64,000 nt of DNA. Origin: Gammaproteobacteria bacterium (GTDB lineage Bacteria > Pseudomonadota > Gammaproteobacteria > Pseudomonadales > Halieaceae). Below are positions 26,379 to 36,400 of the stretch, in pieces (the first letter of the stretch is position 1; each line of letters starts with the position of its first letter). The stretch lies in contig JAUHXH010000005.1 in NCBI GenBank assembly GCA_030427085.1, forward strand, positions 1-64,000. The letters are read 5' to 3'. The notes under the pieces were generated by a model. That model was not told the origin of the DNA, did no database searches, and saw nothing but the letters and a program-made list of their open reading frames with translations. The translations under genes and the position numbers were made by a program.

Positions 26379-27662
26379 TTGAACGTCATTCCCCGCGACC
26401 AGCATTGCATTTCCCGCAAGCACATCAGTGACAACGCCCTCAAGGTCATGTCCCGTTTACGCAACGAGGGCTACCAGGCCTATCTGGTGGGCGGCGCGGT
26501 GCGCGATTTGTTGCTCGGCGGGCACCCCAAGGACTTTGACGTGGCGACCGATGCCACTCCGGAGCAGGTCAATGCCCTGTTTCGCAACTCCCGCATTATT
26601 GGCCGACGCTTTCGCATCGTGCACGTGCGCTTTGGCCGTGAAATCATCGAAGTCACCACCTTCCGCGGCCACCACGACAGTGACGACAATGCCCGCACCA
26701 GTAAAAACAGCGCTTCTCACCGCTCGGCGGAGGGCCTGTTGCTGCGCGACAACGTGTACGGCAGCCTGGAAGAGGACGCGGTGCGCCGGGACCTCACCGT
26801 TAACGCGCTGTACTACGATGGCGGCACCTTCGAGGTGTTCGATCACGTAGACGGACTGCGCGATCTCGAGGCGCGGCGCATCGACATCATTGGCGACCCG
26901 GTGCAGCGCTTTCAGGAAGACCCGGTGCGCATGCTGCGCGTGGTGCGTTTCGCCGCGAAACTGGATTTCAACATCGCTCCGCGAGTGCAAGCAGCCATCC
27001 CCGAATGTGCCGAATTGCTCAGCCATATCCCCGCGGCGCGCCTGTTCGACGAATGCCTGAAACTGTTCCTCAGCGGCTATGCCGCGGCCACCCTGGACCT
27101 GCTGCTGGAATACGATCTGTTCCGCTACCTGTTCCCGGCCACCGACTTCGAACTGGAAGCCGACCCGCTCGCTCTGCCACTGTTACGTGCAGCCGCCCGG
27201 AATACCGATCGACGTATCGCCGAAGACAAGCCCGTTACCCCCGCGTTCATTCTGGCCGCCCTGTTGTGGCCAGCCGTGGTTTATGAAGAAGAACAGCTTA
27301 TCGAGCGCGGAGACGCCCCCATTCCCGCCTTGCACAGCGCCGGACAACAGGTGCTTTCAGCTCAGGTGCAGGTAGTGGCGATTCCCAAACGTTTCTCGCT
27401 GATGATGCGCGAAATCTGGGATTTGCAGCTGCGTCTGGAACGGCGCCAGGGTAAACGCGCGGCGGAGCTGGTGGACCATAAGCGTTTCCGTGCGGCCTAC
27501 GACTTCCTGTTACTGCGCGAGCAGGCTGGCGAAGATATTGGCGACCTGGGCCAATGGTGGACCGAGTTCCAGAATCTGCCACTGGAAGCACGCCTGGCGC
27601 AGATGGGCGGCGACAAACCGCGTCGCAAGCGCCGCCGCAAACGCCCGGCAAATGCAGACTGA
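26379..27662 (+). CDS. pcnB: Poly(A) polymerase I
   Basis: The enzyme adds short poly(A) tails that mark RNA for decay. It opens with VIPRDQHCISRKHISDNALKVM, as in E. coli. The nucleotidyltransferase motif LVGGAVRDLLLGGHPKDFDV carries the catalytic Asp pair, and the tail is Arg/Lys-rich (PRRKRRRKRP) for RNA binding. The start is a TTG at 26379, the first possible in this frame after an upstream stop. It leads a tight operon with folK, a deoxynucleoside kinase and panB. Confidence 0.94.
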   Translation: MNVIPRDQHCISRKHISDNALKVMSRLRNEGYQAYLVGGAVRDLLLGGHPKDFDVATDATPEQVNALFRNSRIIGRRFRIVHVRFGREIIEVTTFRGHHDSDDNARTSKNSASHRSAEGLLLRDNVYGSLEEDAVRRDLTVNALYYDGGTFEVFDHVDGLRDLEARRIDIIGDPVQRFQEDPVRMLRVVRFAAKLDFNIAPRVQAAIPECAELLSHIPAARLFDECLKLFLSGYAAATLDLLLEYDLFRYLFPATDFELEADPLALPLLRAAARNTDRRIAEDKPVTPAFILAALLWPAVVYEEEQLIERGDAPIPALHSAGQQVLSAQVQVVAIPKRFSLMMREIWDLQLRLERRQGKRAAELVDHKRFRAAYDFLLLREQAGEDIGDLGQWWTEFQNLPLEARLAQMGGDKPRRKRRRKRPANAD

Positions 27663-27671
27663 CGCCGCCGC

Positions 27672-28196
27672 GTGTCCATCGCTACCACCTGCTTCATCGG
27701 CCTCGGCAGTAACCTGAGCGACCCCTTACGCCAACTGCAACTCGCTCGCATCGCGCTGGCGCAAATCCCCCACACACAGTTAACCGGCTTCTCACCCCTG
27801 TACCGCAGCGCGCCGGTAGGGCCCGCCGGGCAAGGCGACTACATCAATGCCGTGGCGCAGCTGGAAACCCACCTGCCACCGGAGAGTCTGCTGGATGCGC
27901 TGCAGGCCATCGAAAACCAGCAGGGGCGCGAACGCGGTGAGCGCTGGGGTCCGCGGACGCTGGATCTCGACCTGCTGCTCTACGGTGACCAGGTCATCGA
28001 CACGCCGCGACTACAAGTGCCGCACCCCCAAATTGCCCAGCGCAATTTCGTGCTGGTGCCATTATTAGCACTGGCACCCGAGATGCGACTTCCCAGCGGC
28101 CCCTCGCTTGCGTCATTATTGCGGGATTGTCCGGCCGGCGAGTTACAGCGGCTGACAGACGAAGAATTCGACGGAGGGAGCAATCCGGCCCCATGA
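27672..28196 (+). CDS. folK: HPPK, folate pathway pyrophosphokinase
   Basis: The enzyme transfers pyrophosphate from ATP to 6-hydroxymethyl-dihydropterin in folate synthesis. Signatures are IGLGSNLSDP near the N-terminus, QGDYINAVAQLET, and RWGPRTLDLDLLLYG with the metal-binding Asp pair. It starts with GTG nine bases after pcnB and overlaps the next gene by four bases (ATGA). At 174 residues it is a standard length. Confidence 0.95.
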   Translation: MSIATTCFIGLGSNLSDPLRQLQLARIALAQIPHTQLTGFSPLYRSAPVGPAGQGDYINAVAQLETHLPPESLLDALQAIENQQGRERGERWGPRTLDLDLLLYGDQVIDTPRLQVPHPQIAQRNFVLVPLLALAPEMRLPSGPSLASLLRDCPAGELQRLTDEEFDGGSNPAP

Positions 28197-28867
28197 GTGA
28201 TGTACCCACGCTGGACCTGAAGGGCCGCACACCCCCCTCTTACATTGCCGTGGAAGGCCCCATCGGGGTGGGTAAAACCACGCTGGCCCGGCGGCTGGCG
28301 GACTGCTTCAACTACCAGATGCTGCTGGAGGATGCCGGCGACAACCCCTTTCTGGAGCGCTTCTACCAGAACCAGCGCCAGGCAGCGCTGGCGACCCAGT
28401 TGTTTTTCCTGTTCCAGCGCAGCCAGAAACTGCAGGACTTGCGGCAGCAGGATATATTCGAGCCAGTGCGGGTGGCCGACTTCCTGATCGAGAAGGACCC
28501 ACTGTTTGCCCGGCTGAATCTCGATGGTGACGAATTCCGCCTGTACGAAAAAATCTACCAGCAGCTCACCATCGACGCCCCTACGCCAGACCTGGTGATC
28601 TACCTGCAGGCTTCAACAGATGTGCTCATGTCACGCATTGAAAAGCGGGGCATCGCGTGCGAGAAAGCCATCGAGCGCCGCTACCTCGAGCAACTCAACG
28701 AAGTGTACAGTGAGTTTTTCCTGTATTACGATGGCGCTCCGCTGCTCATTGTGAACGCCAGTGAAATCGACCTGGCGCAGGGCGATGCAGACTTCAACAA
28801 CCTGGTGGACTACATGCTGGACATACGCAGCGGACGTCACTACTTCAATCCCACCTTCTTCGGGTAG
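28193..28867 (+). CDS. Deoxynucleoside kinase family protein, 224 aa
   Basis: The P-loop GPIGVGKTTLARRLA (about residues 22-36), the motif EPVRVADFLIEKD and the basic lid segment SRIEKRGIACEKAIERRYL place it in the deoxyadenosine/deoxyguanosine kinase family. The natural substrate is unknown; in many gammaproteobacteria a similar gene sits between folK and panB. The start forms an ATGA overlap with folK and panB follows after 9 bases. Confidence 0.88.
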   Translation: MSDVPTLDLKGRTPPSYIAVEGPIGVGKTTLARRLADCFNYQMLLEDAGDNPFLERFYQNQRQAALATQLFFLFQRSQKLQDLRQQDIFEPVRVADFLIEKDPLFARLNLDGDEFRLYEKIYQQLTIDAPTPDLVIYLQASTDVLMSRIEKRGIACEKAIERRYLEQLNEVYSEFFLYYDGAPLLIVNASEIDLAQGDADFNNLVDYMLDIRSGRHYFNPTFFG

Positions 28868-28876
28868 CGAGCGGCC

Positions 28877-29668
28877 ATGGGCAAGATCACCACAACAACC
28901 CTGAACAAGCTGAAGGCCAATGGCGAAAAGTTTGTGTGCATCACCGCCTACGATGCCACCTTTGCCCGACTGGTCAGTGAGGCCGGCGCCGAAACCATCC
29001 TGGTGGGTGACTCGCTGGGTAATGTGCTGCAAGGCCACGACAGCACTATTCCCGTCACCGTAGAAGACATGGCCTACCACACTGCCTGTGTGGCTCGCGC
29101 ACGCACCGACGCGCTGGTGATTGCCGACCTGCCCTTCATGAGTTACAGCACGCCGGAGCAGGCGCTGGTTAACGCCACCGAACTGATGCAGGCCGGGGCC
29201 GAAATGGTCAAGCTCGAGGGCGGTACGTGGCTCAGTGAAACCATTCACATGCTGGTGGAACGCGGCATTCCCGTGTGCGCTCACCTGGGTCTGACGCCAC
29301 AATCCGTTCACGCACTGGGCGGCTATCGCGTTCAGGGCCGCACGCCCAAGGGCGCCAAGTCCATTCTTGCCGACGCGGTGGAAATCCAGGACGCCGGCGC
29401 CAGCCTGTTGGTACTGGAATGTGTTCCGGCCCACCTGGCGGCCGATATCAGTAGCAAACTGCGCATTCCCGTCATCGGCATCGGCGCCGGTGCCGGCACC
29501 GATGCCCAGGTGCTGGTGCTACACGACATGCTGGGGCTGTCATCCCATACGCCGCGATTCGTGCATAACTTCATGGAAGGGCAGGACACCATCCAGGGCG
29601 CCCTGCAGGCCTTTGTTACCGCGGTAAAGGCTGGCGAGTACCCGCGCGACGAGCACAGTTACGAGTAA
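28877..29668 (+). CDS. panB: Ketopantoate hydroxymethyltransferase
   Basis: The enzyme makes ketopantoate from alpha-ketoisovalerate for pantothenate and coenzyme A. The motifs [26 protein letters not shown] and MVKLEGG are intact, and 263 residues is standard. It closes the pcnB-folK-kinase-panB run. panC follows in the same direction but after a 305-base gap, so it probably has its own promoter. No panD is in the window. Confidence 0.95.
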   Translation: MGKITTTTLNKLKANGEKFVCITAYDATFARLVSEAGAETILVGDSLGNVLQGHDSTIPVTVEDMAYHTACVARARTDALVIADLPFMSYSTPEQALVNATELMQAGAEMVKLEGGTWLSETIHMLVERGIPVCAHLGLTPQSVHALGGYRVQGRTPKGAKSILADAVEIQDAGASLLVLECVPAHLAADISSKLRIPVIGIGAGAGTDAQVLVLHDMLGLSSHTPRFVHNFMEGQDTIQGALQAFVTAVKAGEYPRDEHSYE

Positions 29669-29755
29669 CACCGCCCTCGCACATCATTGCCACACCTTTG
29701 CTGCACCTTCCCGGCCCACTTCCGACGCCTCACCTGCACCCTGCAGATGCACTAT

Positions 29756-29771
29756 AAGTGAGCGCTCACTT
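29756..29771. promoter_or_regulatory. Perfect 16-bp palindrome, possible operator
   Basis: AAGTGAGCGCTCACTT is its own reverse complement. Such unspaced palindromes are typical of TetR-type operators. No regulator gene is next to it. Confidence 0.45.
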
Positions 29772-29901
29772 TCGGCACTGTAACCCAATTGGGTAGAGGC
29801 ACCAAAATAGTGCTTCATTTGGTAACACTTCCCTGTGAATTTTTCATGAAAATCCATTGCGGGGCGTTACCCCTTGCGGCATACTGCCGTTCCCTTGGCG
29901 A

Positions 29902-29920
29902 TTGCACAGAATTTGTGCAA
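29902..29920. promoter_or_regulatory. Inverted repeat upstream of panC
   Basis: TTGCACA and TGTGCAA are perfect arms around a 5-base spacer, with another TTGCAC nearby at 29925-29930. It lies 54 bases before the panC start and may be an operator or part of the leader. Confidence 0.35.
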
Positions 29921-29973
29921 CGCCGTTGCACGATGTTTAGCGTCACCGGGTTCTCTTACGAGGAAGGGTAGAT

Positions 29974-30858
29974 ATGCGGACTTACACCAGCAATTCGCGC
30001 CTGCAGGAAGCCCTGCTGGGCGCCCGCAAACTGGGCCAGACCATCGCCTTCGTGCCCACTATGGGCAATCTTCACGAAGGTCATCTGCAATTGGTCCGCA
30101 AGGCCCGTTCCCTGGCCGACGTGGTCGTTGTCAGTATTTTCGTCAATCCGCTGCAGTTCGGACCCAACGAAGACCTGGACGCCTACCCCCGCACCCTGGC
30201 AGCCGACAAGGAAAAACTGTTTGCCGAAGGCACCAGCATCCTGTTTGCTCCCAGCGTGCACGACATCTATCCCGAAGGCATGGAAGTGCAAACCATTGTG
30301 CGCGTGCCTGACCTGTCGGAAACCTTGTGCGGCCAAAGCCGACCGGGTCACTTTGACGGTGTGTCCACCGTGGTCTCCAAGCTGTTCAACATTGTACAGC
30401 CCGACATCGCCGTCTTCGGCGAGAAAGATTTCCAGCAGTTGTCCATCATCCGCAAAATGGTGACGGACCTGTGCATGCCCATCGCAATTGTCGGCGTGCC
30501 CACGGCGCGCGATGCAGACGGCCTGGCGCTGTCTTCACGTAACGGTTACCTCAATGCCGAACAGCGCGCTCTGGCGCCGCTGCTCCACGAAGTACTGGGC
30601 AACTGCCGGGAAGCCATCGCCTGTGGTTTCGACAACTTCCTGCAACTGGAATCCCACGCCCGCATGCAATTACACCGGGCGGGTTTCGTCCCCGATTACT
30701 TCTCCATTCGCGATGCCCGCACCCTGCGGGAAGTCACCGCGCAAACCGAGGAAGTTGCCATCCTCGCCGCCGCTCGCCTGGGCAAGACTCGGTTGATCGA
30801 CAACGTGCGCCTGAGCCTCAACCCGGTTTCCGACTGGGGCATGCTCGCCACCAACTGA
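29974..30858 (+). CDS. panC: Pantothenate synthetase
   Basis: The enzyme condenses pantoate and beta-alanine using ATP. The adenylation motif [15 protein letters not shown] (HxGH type) and FGEKDFQQL are clear, and the length of 294 residues is usual. A strong AGGAAGGG ribosome site precedes the start. The gene is separated from panB by an unusually long gap for this pathway pair. Confidence 0.95.
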   Translation: MRTYTSNSRLQEALLGARKLGQTIAFVPTMGNLHEGHLQLVRKARSLADVVVVSIFVNPLQFGPNEDLDAYPRTLAADKEKLFAEGTSILFAPSVHDIYPEGMEVQTIVRVPDLSETLCGQSRPGHFDGVSTVVSKLFNIVQPDIAVFGEKDFQQLSIIRKMVTDLCMPIAIVGVPTARDADGLALSSRNGYLNAEQRALAPLLHEVLGNCREAIACGFDNFLQLESHARMQLHRAGFVPDYFSIRDARTLREVTAQTEEVAILAAARLGKTRLIDNVRLSLNPVSDWGMLATN

Positions 30859-30980
30859 TACCGCCCCCGCACTGGGTAACACCAGTGCTAGCAGGCTTGC
30901 CCTGATTCCGGTACTCTCGGAATCTCAACTCTGTTTTGGTAGGCATCGCAGCCAGTCCCGCTGCGATCGCAGGGGCTGCA

Positions 30981-32429
30981 ATGAACAAGCGCTGGTCGTC
31001 TTACAAGTCCCCCGGATTTTTCGATGAGCTGATCACCGAAAAGGGTAAACCCCGCACCGCGGCGCGCGGCGCGGTCAATCTCCTGCAGGGCCTCACCGCC
31101 GATGAAATGGCGGCACGGCGGGAAGCGGCGGATCTGGCCATCCGCGAAATGGGCATCTCATTTACGGTTTACACCGAGGGCGGCAATATCGATCGCGCCT
31201 GGCCCTTCGACATTATCCCCCGGGTCATTTCCACCAAGCAGTGGCAGAAAGTCAGCCGCGGGTTAATCCAGCGCAGCCGCGCCCTCAACCGCTTCATCGA
31301 CGACATCTACAACAAACAGCGCATCCTCGCTGACGGCATCCTGCCCGCGGACATTGTGCTGGAATCGAGCAATTACAAACCCCAGTGCGCCGGCATGTCA
31401 CCGCGCTACGGCGTATGGGCCCACATCTGCGGTTCGGATCTGGTGCGTAACGACGATGGCCGCTTTTATGTGCTCGAAGACAATTTGCGGGTGCCCTCCG
31501 GCGTGTCCTACATGGTGGAGAACCGCGAAATCACCAAACGGGTCCTGCCCGAGCTATTTGAGAATTACAGCATCTTGCCGGTGGATGATTATCCGTCACG
31601 CCTGTACCAGACGCTCGCTTCCTTATCTCCCAGGGAGCAAAAGCGCCCCTGCATCGTGGTACTGACACCGGGCATCTTCAACTCTGCCTACTTTGAGCAC
31701 GCCTTCCTCGCTCATGGCATGGGCGCGGAACTGGTAGAGGGCCCCGACCTGACGGTGGGCGAAGACGAGTGCGTGTACATGCGCACGGTGGACGGGCCGG
31801 TACGCGTGGACGTGATCTACCGCCGCATCGACGAAGACTTTATGGACCCGGAGGCCTTCCGCGAAGATTCAGTTTTGGGCGTTCCCGGACTGATGCGGGC
31901 GTGGAAGGCGGGCAAAGTTGCCATCGCCAATGCGCCGGGCAGCGGCGTCGCCGACGATAAAGTTGTGTACGCCTACGTACCGGAGATGATCCGCTACTAC
32001 CTCGGCGAAAAGCCGGAAATTGACAGTGTGCCCACGTATTTGTGCATGAACGAAAAAGACCGCGAGTACGTACTGAACAACCTGGACAAGCTGGTAGTGA
32101 AACCGGCCAACGAATCCGGCGGCTACGGCATCATGGTCGGCCCTCACGCCAGCGCCGCCACCCGCCGCAAGTTTGCCGGACTGATCGAAAAGAATCCACG
32201 CAATTACATCGCCCAGCCGACGCTTTCGCTGTCCACCGCCCCGACCTATTGCGAAGGCAGTATCGAGCCCCGCCACCTCGACCTGCGCCCCTTCATTCTG
32301 CAGGGCAAGGAGAGTTGGGTAACACCCGGCGGACTGACCCGAGTGGCACTGGTCAAAGGTTCTTTGGTGGTGAACTCCTCCCAGGGTGGCGGCAGCAAAG
32401 ACACCTGGATTGTGGAGGGCAAGGCATGA
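30981..32429 (+). CDS. Circularly permuted ATP-grasp protein (COG2308), 482 aa
   Basis: The product belongs to the DUF404/DUF407 type of circularly permuted ATP-grasp enzymes, thought to make peptide-like bonds. Motifs include YVLEDNLRVPSGVSYMVENR, VVLTPGIFNSAYFEHAFLA and the terminal GGLTRVALVKGSLVVNSSQG. The start at 30981 follows an AGGGG site. It overlaps the Alpha-E gene by four bases (ATGA) and begins the six-gene region that ends with Anbu. The substrate of these enzymes is not known. Confidence 0.9.
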   Translation: MNKRWSSYKSPGFFDELITEKGKPRTAARGAVNLLQGLTADEMAARREAADLAIREMGISFTVYTEGGNIDRAWPFDIIPRVISTKQWQKVSRGLIQRSRALNRFIDDIYNKQRILADGILPADIVLESSNYKPQCAGMSPRYGVWAHICGSDLVRNDDGRFYVLEDNLRVPSGVSYMVENREITKRVLPELFENYSILPVDDYPSRLYQTLASLSPREQKRPCIVVLTPGIFNSAYFEHAFLAHGMGAELVEGPDLTVGEDECVYMRTVDGPVRVDVIYRRIDEDFMDPEAFREDSVLGVPGLMRAWKAGKVAIANAPGSGVADDKVVYAYVPEMIRYYLGEKPEIDSVPTYLCMNEKDREYVLNNLDKLVVKPANESGGYGIMVGPHASAATRRKFAGLIEKNPRNYIAQPTLSLSTAPTYCEGSIEPRHLDLRPFILQGKESWVTPGGLTRVALVKGSLVVNSSQGGGSKDTWIVEGKA

Positions 32430-33364
32430 CCATGCTGTCACGGGTGGCAAGCCGCCTGTACTGGACTGCCCGTTATCTCGAGCGCTGCGAGGATACGGCC
32501 CGCCTGGTGGCGTCTTACCACATGCTGATCATGGACATTCCCCGCGGCTCCGAGCTGGGCTGGGATGTATTGCTGCGCATTCTCGACGCCGAGCCCCAGT
32601 TCTACAGTCGCTACCGCGTTCCCAATGAGCAGAATGTGGTGAAATTCCTGATCGCCGATCGGGACAACCCCAGCAGCATTGCCCACGCTGTGCGCTGCGC
32701 CCGCGAAAATGTCCGCACCACGCGGGACGTACTGCCAGAAGAAAGCTGGGAACTGGTTAACGAACTGCACCTGTTCACCCGCGACGGCGCCGACAAGGCC
32801 ATCGGGCGCCGCAACCGCCGCGCCTTCCTGGAAGACATTATCGGCCGCTGCCAGATGATTAGCGGTATGGTGCAGACCACTCTCAGTCGCGATCACGCCT
32901 ACCGTTTTACGCGACTTGGCCACCTGATCGAGCGCTGCGACATGACCACGCGTGTGGTGGACGTAGGCGTGATGGAACTGATGGAACGGGACAGCCGTTT
33001 CGCCGCCATCGACCCACTGGTGTGGAGCTCGCTGCTCTACTCACTGTCGGCACTGGGCGCGTATCGCAGAACTGTCGGCCCCCTGCTGGATGGTACTTCG
33101 GTCGCGGAGTTTGTACTCAAGCAGGGCGAACACCCCCGCTCGGTGCTGTACTGCCTGCGTGGTATTCGCGAGGCGGCCAAAGCACTGAGCAACAATGAAG
33201 AGGTATTGCGCCAGGTGGAACGCCTGCGCCGCAAACTCAGGCGACTACATGTGGAAGAGCTGAATCCGAAGCAGTTTCACAGCTATATCGACGATTTCCA
33301 ACTCCTGATCAACCAATTGCACGACTTGATTGACGACACCTGGTTCCACCCCGAAAACACGTAA
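32426..33364 (+). CDS. Alpha-E domain protein (DUF403), 312 aa
   Basis: The protein is almost entirely helical and begins MLSRVASRLYWTARYLERCEDTARL, the hallmark of Alpha-E proteins. These occur almost always next to the permuted ATP-grasp enzyme, as here, with start and stop overlapping. They are taken to be partners of the enzyme, possibly binding its peptide product; this role is inferred from context in the literature. A second start six bases on (MLSRV) is equally possible. Confidence 0.9.
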   Translation: MTMLSRVASRLYWTARYLERCEDTARLVASYHMLIMDIPRGSELGWDVLLRILDAEPQFYSRYRVPNEQNVVKFLIADRDNPSSIAHAVRCARENVRTTRDVLPEESWELVNELHLFTRDGADKAIGRRNRRAFLEDIIGRCQMISGMVQTTLSRDHAYRFTRLGHLIERCDMTTRVVDVGVMELMERDSRFAAIDPLVWSSLLYSLSALGAYRRTVGPLLDGTSVAEFVLKQGEHPRSVLYCLRGIREAAKALSNNEEVLRQVERLRRKLRRLHVEELNPKQFHSYIDDFQLLINQLHDLIDDTWFHPENT

Positions 33365-33466
33365 GGCTCCAGACAGACTACCCTGAATGTCGGACACATT
33401 GTGTGCTGCCACGGGCACGGTGACACTGACAAGTGATATGAGTGACAGCGAAGCAGGAATCCCGCT

Positions 33467-36400
33467 ATGAGCATCCGCGTTGCCGTACGGCACAACACTT
33501 ACTACAAGTTTGACCGTCACGTTTCCATCGCGCCACACATCCTGCGCCTGCGGCCCGCGCCGCACTGCCGCAACCGTATTTACAGCTACTCGCTCAAGGT
33601 TGAACCGGCGGAACACTTCCTCAACTGGCAGCAGGATCCCTTCGGTAACTTCCTGGCACGACTGGTGTTCCCCGAAAAACAGAACCACCTGAGTGTAGAA
33701 GTGGAAGTGATCACCGACATGACGGTGATCAATCCCTTCGACTTTTTCGTGGAGGAGTACGCCGAGAAGTACCCCTTCGAATACGATGCGGTGAATCGCA
33801 AGGAACTGGCGCCCTATCTGGAAATCACCGACAACGGCCCGCTATTGAAAGCATGGCTGAAGAAAGTGCCGCGCGAGAAAATGCCGATCAACGACTTCCT
33901 GGTGATGCTCAACCAGCGCCTGGAGCAGGAAATCGACTACAACGTGCGCATGGAACCGGGCGTACAAACCTGCGAGGAGACGCTGGAACTGGCGCGCGGC
34001 TCCTGCCGTGATACCGGCTGGCTGCTGGTGCAGATCCTGCGACATCTGGGACTGGCGGCGCGCTTCTGTTCAGGCTATCTGGTGCAGTTAGCCCCGGATA
34101 TGAAATCTCTCGACGGGCCCTCCGGCCCGGCCGCGGATTTTACCGACCTGCACGCCTGGTGCGAAGTTTACCTCCCCGGTGCCGGCTGGGTCGGGCTGGA
34201 CCCCACCTCCGGCCTGTTCGCCGGCGAAAGTCATATCCCGCTGGCCTGCACGCCCTCCCCCATTTCCGCCGCCCCCATTACCGGGGCCACGTCCAAATGC
34301 GAAGTGGAGTTCAGCTTTGTTAACGAAGTGGAACGTATCCACGAGGACCCGCGCGTCACCAAACCCTACCTCGATGGACAGTGGGACGCGATCAAGGCAT
34401 TGGGCTATGCCATCGATGCCGAACTGGACTCGAACGACGTGCGCCTGACCATGGGCGGTGAGCCGACCTTTGTGTCCATCGACGATATGGACTCGGCGCA
34501 GTGGAACGTGGCCGCGCTGGGCGAGCACAAACTCAAATTGGCCAAAGACCTGCTGATGCGCCTGCGCGATCGCTTCGCCCCCGGCGGCCTGCTGCATTAC
34601 GGCCAGGGCAAGTGGTACCCCGGCGAACCCACCCCGCGCTGGGCGCTGGGCTGTTTCTGGCGCGGCGATGGCGAGGTGTTGTGGCGCCGCCCGGAATTGC
34701 TGGCGCGAGTGGATCGACAGTACGGTCACGAACTCCCCGAGGCGGAAGCCTTTGTCACAGCACTGGCCGAACAGCTGGCGCTGCCCACCGACTGCGTGCA
34801 GCCTGCCTACGAAGACAACCTCTACTACCTGTGGCGTGAGCAGCAATTGCCAGACAATGTTGATCCGTCCAAAGCCAATCTGGAGGACGACGAAGAGCGC
34901 CGTCGCCTGGCGCGTCTGCTCAGCCGCGGCCTCAACCAGGCCACGGGCTTCGTATTGCCGGTAGAGCGCCAGTACGGCGGCCCCTGGTTGTCCAGCCGCT
35001 GGCAACTGCGCGCAGACCGGATCAATTTGATCCCCGGCGACTCACCGATGGGCCTGCGCCTGCCGCTGGATTCGCTGCAGCAGCCGGAAGACAAGGCCGA
35101 CCTGCTGACTCCCGAGCGCGACCCCTTCGCCGCGCGCGAGCCCCTGCCCGCAACCACGCGACTGCAGACTGCCATTAGTGATGCTAGTAGTGACGACAGT
35201 GAGGAGAAAGCGGAAGACTCCACCACCAAAGCAGTACCCTGGGTCATTCGCACCACCCTCTGTGTGGAGCCGCGGGACGGCAAGCTGCATGTTTTCCTGC
35301 CGCCGCTGGAATATCTGGAGCACTACGTTGACCTGATTCACGCGGTGGAGAGCGTCGCAGCCAAACTGAATCTGCCAGTCGTGATCGAAGGTTATGAGCC
35401 ACCGCGCGATCCGCGCCTGACCCGTTTGCTGGTCACCCCTGATCCGGGCGTGATCGAGGTGAACATCCACCCTGCTTCGAACTGGCAGGCACTGATCGAC
35501 AATACCCACATCCTGTATGAAGAGGCTCGCAATGCGCGCTTGGGCACAGAGAAATTCATGCTCGACGGGCGCCACTCGGGCACGGGCGGCGGCAACCATG
35601 TAACCCTCGGCGGCCAGCGTCCCGAGGACAGCCCCCTGCTGCGTCGCCCCGATTTGCTGCGCAGCCTGGTGACCTACTGGCAGCACCACCCCGGCCTGTC
35701 CTACCTGTTCTCCGGCCTGTTCCTTGGCCCCACCAGCCAGGCGCCCCGCGTGGACGAGGGCCGCGACGAGATGCTCTACGAGTTGGAGATCGCCTTTAGC
35801 CAACTGCCCGACGGCGAGGCCACCGCGCCGTGGATTGTGGATCGGGTGATGCGCAACCTGCTGATCGATATCACCGGCAACACGCATCGCTCGGAATTCT
35901 GCATCGACAAACTGTACTCCCCCGGCACCGCCAGCGGCCGCCAGGGCATTCTGGAATTCCGCGGTTTTGAAATGCCACCCCATCCGCAGATGGCGCTGGT
36001 ACAGATGCTGCTACTGCGCAGCCTGGTGGCACGCTTCTGGAAAGCGCCTTACAAGGCGCCGCTGGTGCGCTGGGGCACACTACTGCACGACCGCTTTATG
36101 ATGCCGCACTATGTGTGGGCGGATGTGCAGGACGTGGTGGAGGACCTCAACGCCCACGATATTCCGTTCCAACTGGACTGGCTGGCGCCGTTCGAGGAGT
36201 TCCGCTTTCCCCACTATGGCAACTTGGACATCGACGATATCAATCTGGAGCTGCGCTGGGCCATCGAACCCTGGCATGTGCTGGGGGAAGAGGTCAGCAG
36301 TTTTGGCACGTCGCGCTATGTGGATTCCTCGGTGGAGCGCCTGCAGGTGAAACTCACCGGCCTGACTCCGGGGCGCCACGTGCTGGCCTGCAACGGTCGC

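Larger units (their letters stand above)
29669..29973. other. panB-panC intergenic region
   Basis: No convincing gene was found; a 60-codon open frame at 29789-29971 lacks a ribosome site and recognisable protein features. The gap holds a perfect 16-bp palindrome (29756-29771) and an inverted repeat (29902-29920), so it is probably a regulatory region for panC. Confidence 0.5.

Noticed and set aside
29789-29971. 60-codon frame before panC
   Set aside because: It has no ribosome site or recognisable motif and overlaps likely regulatory sites.
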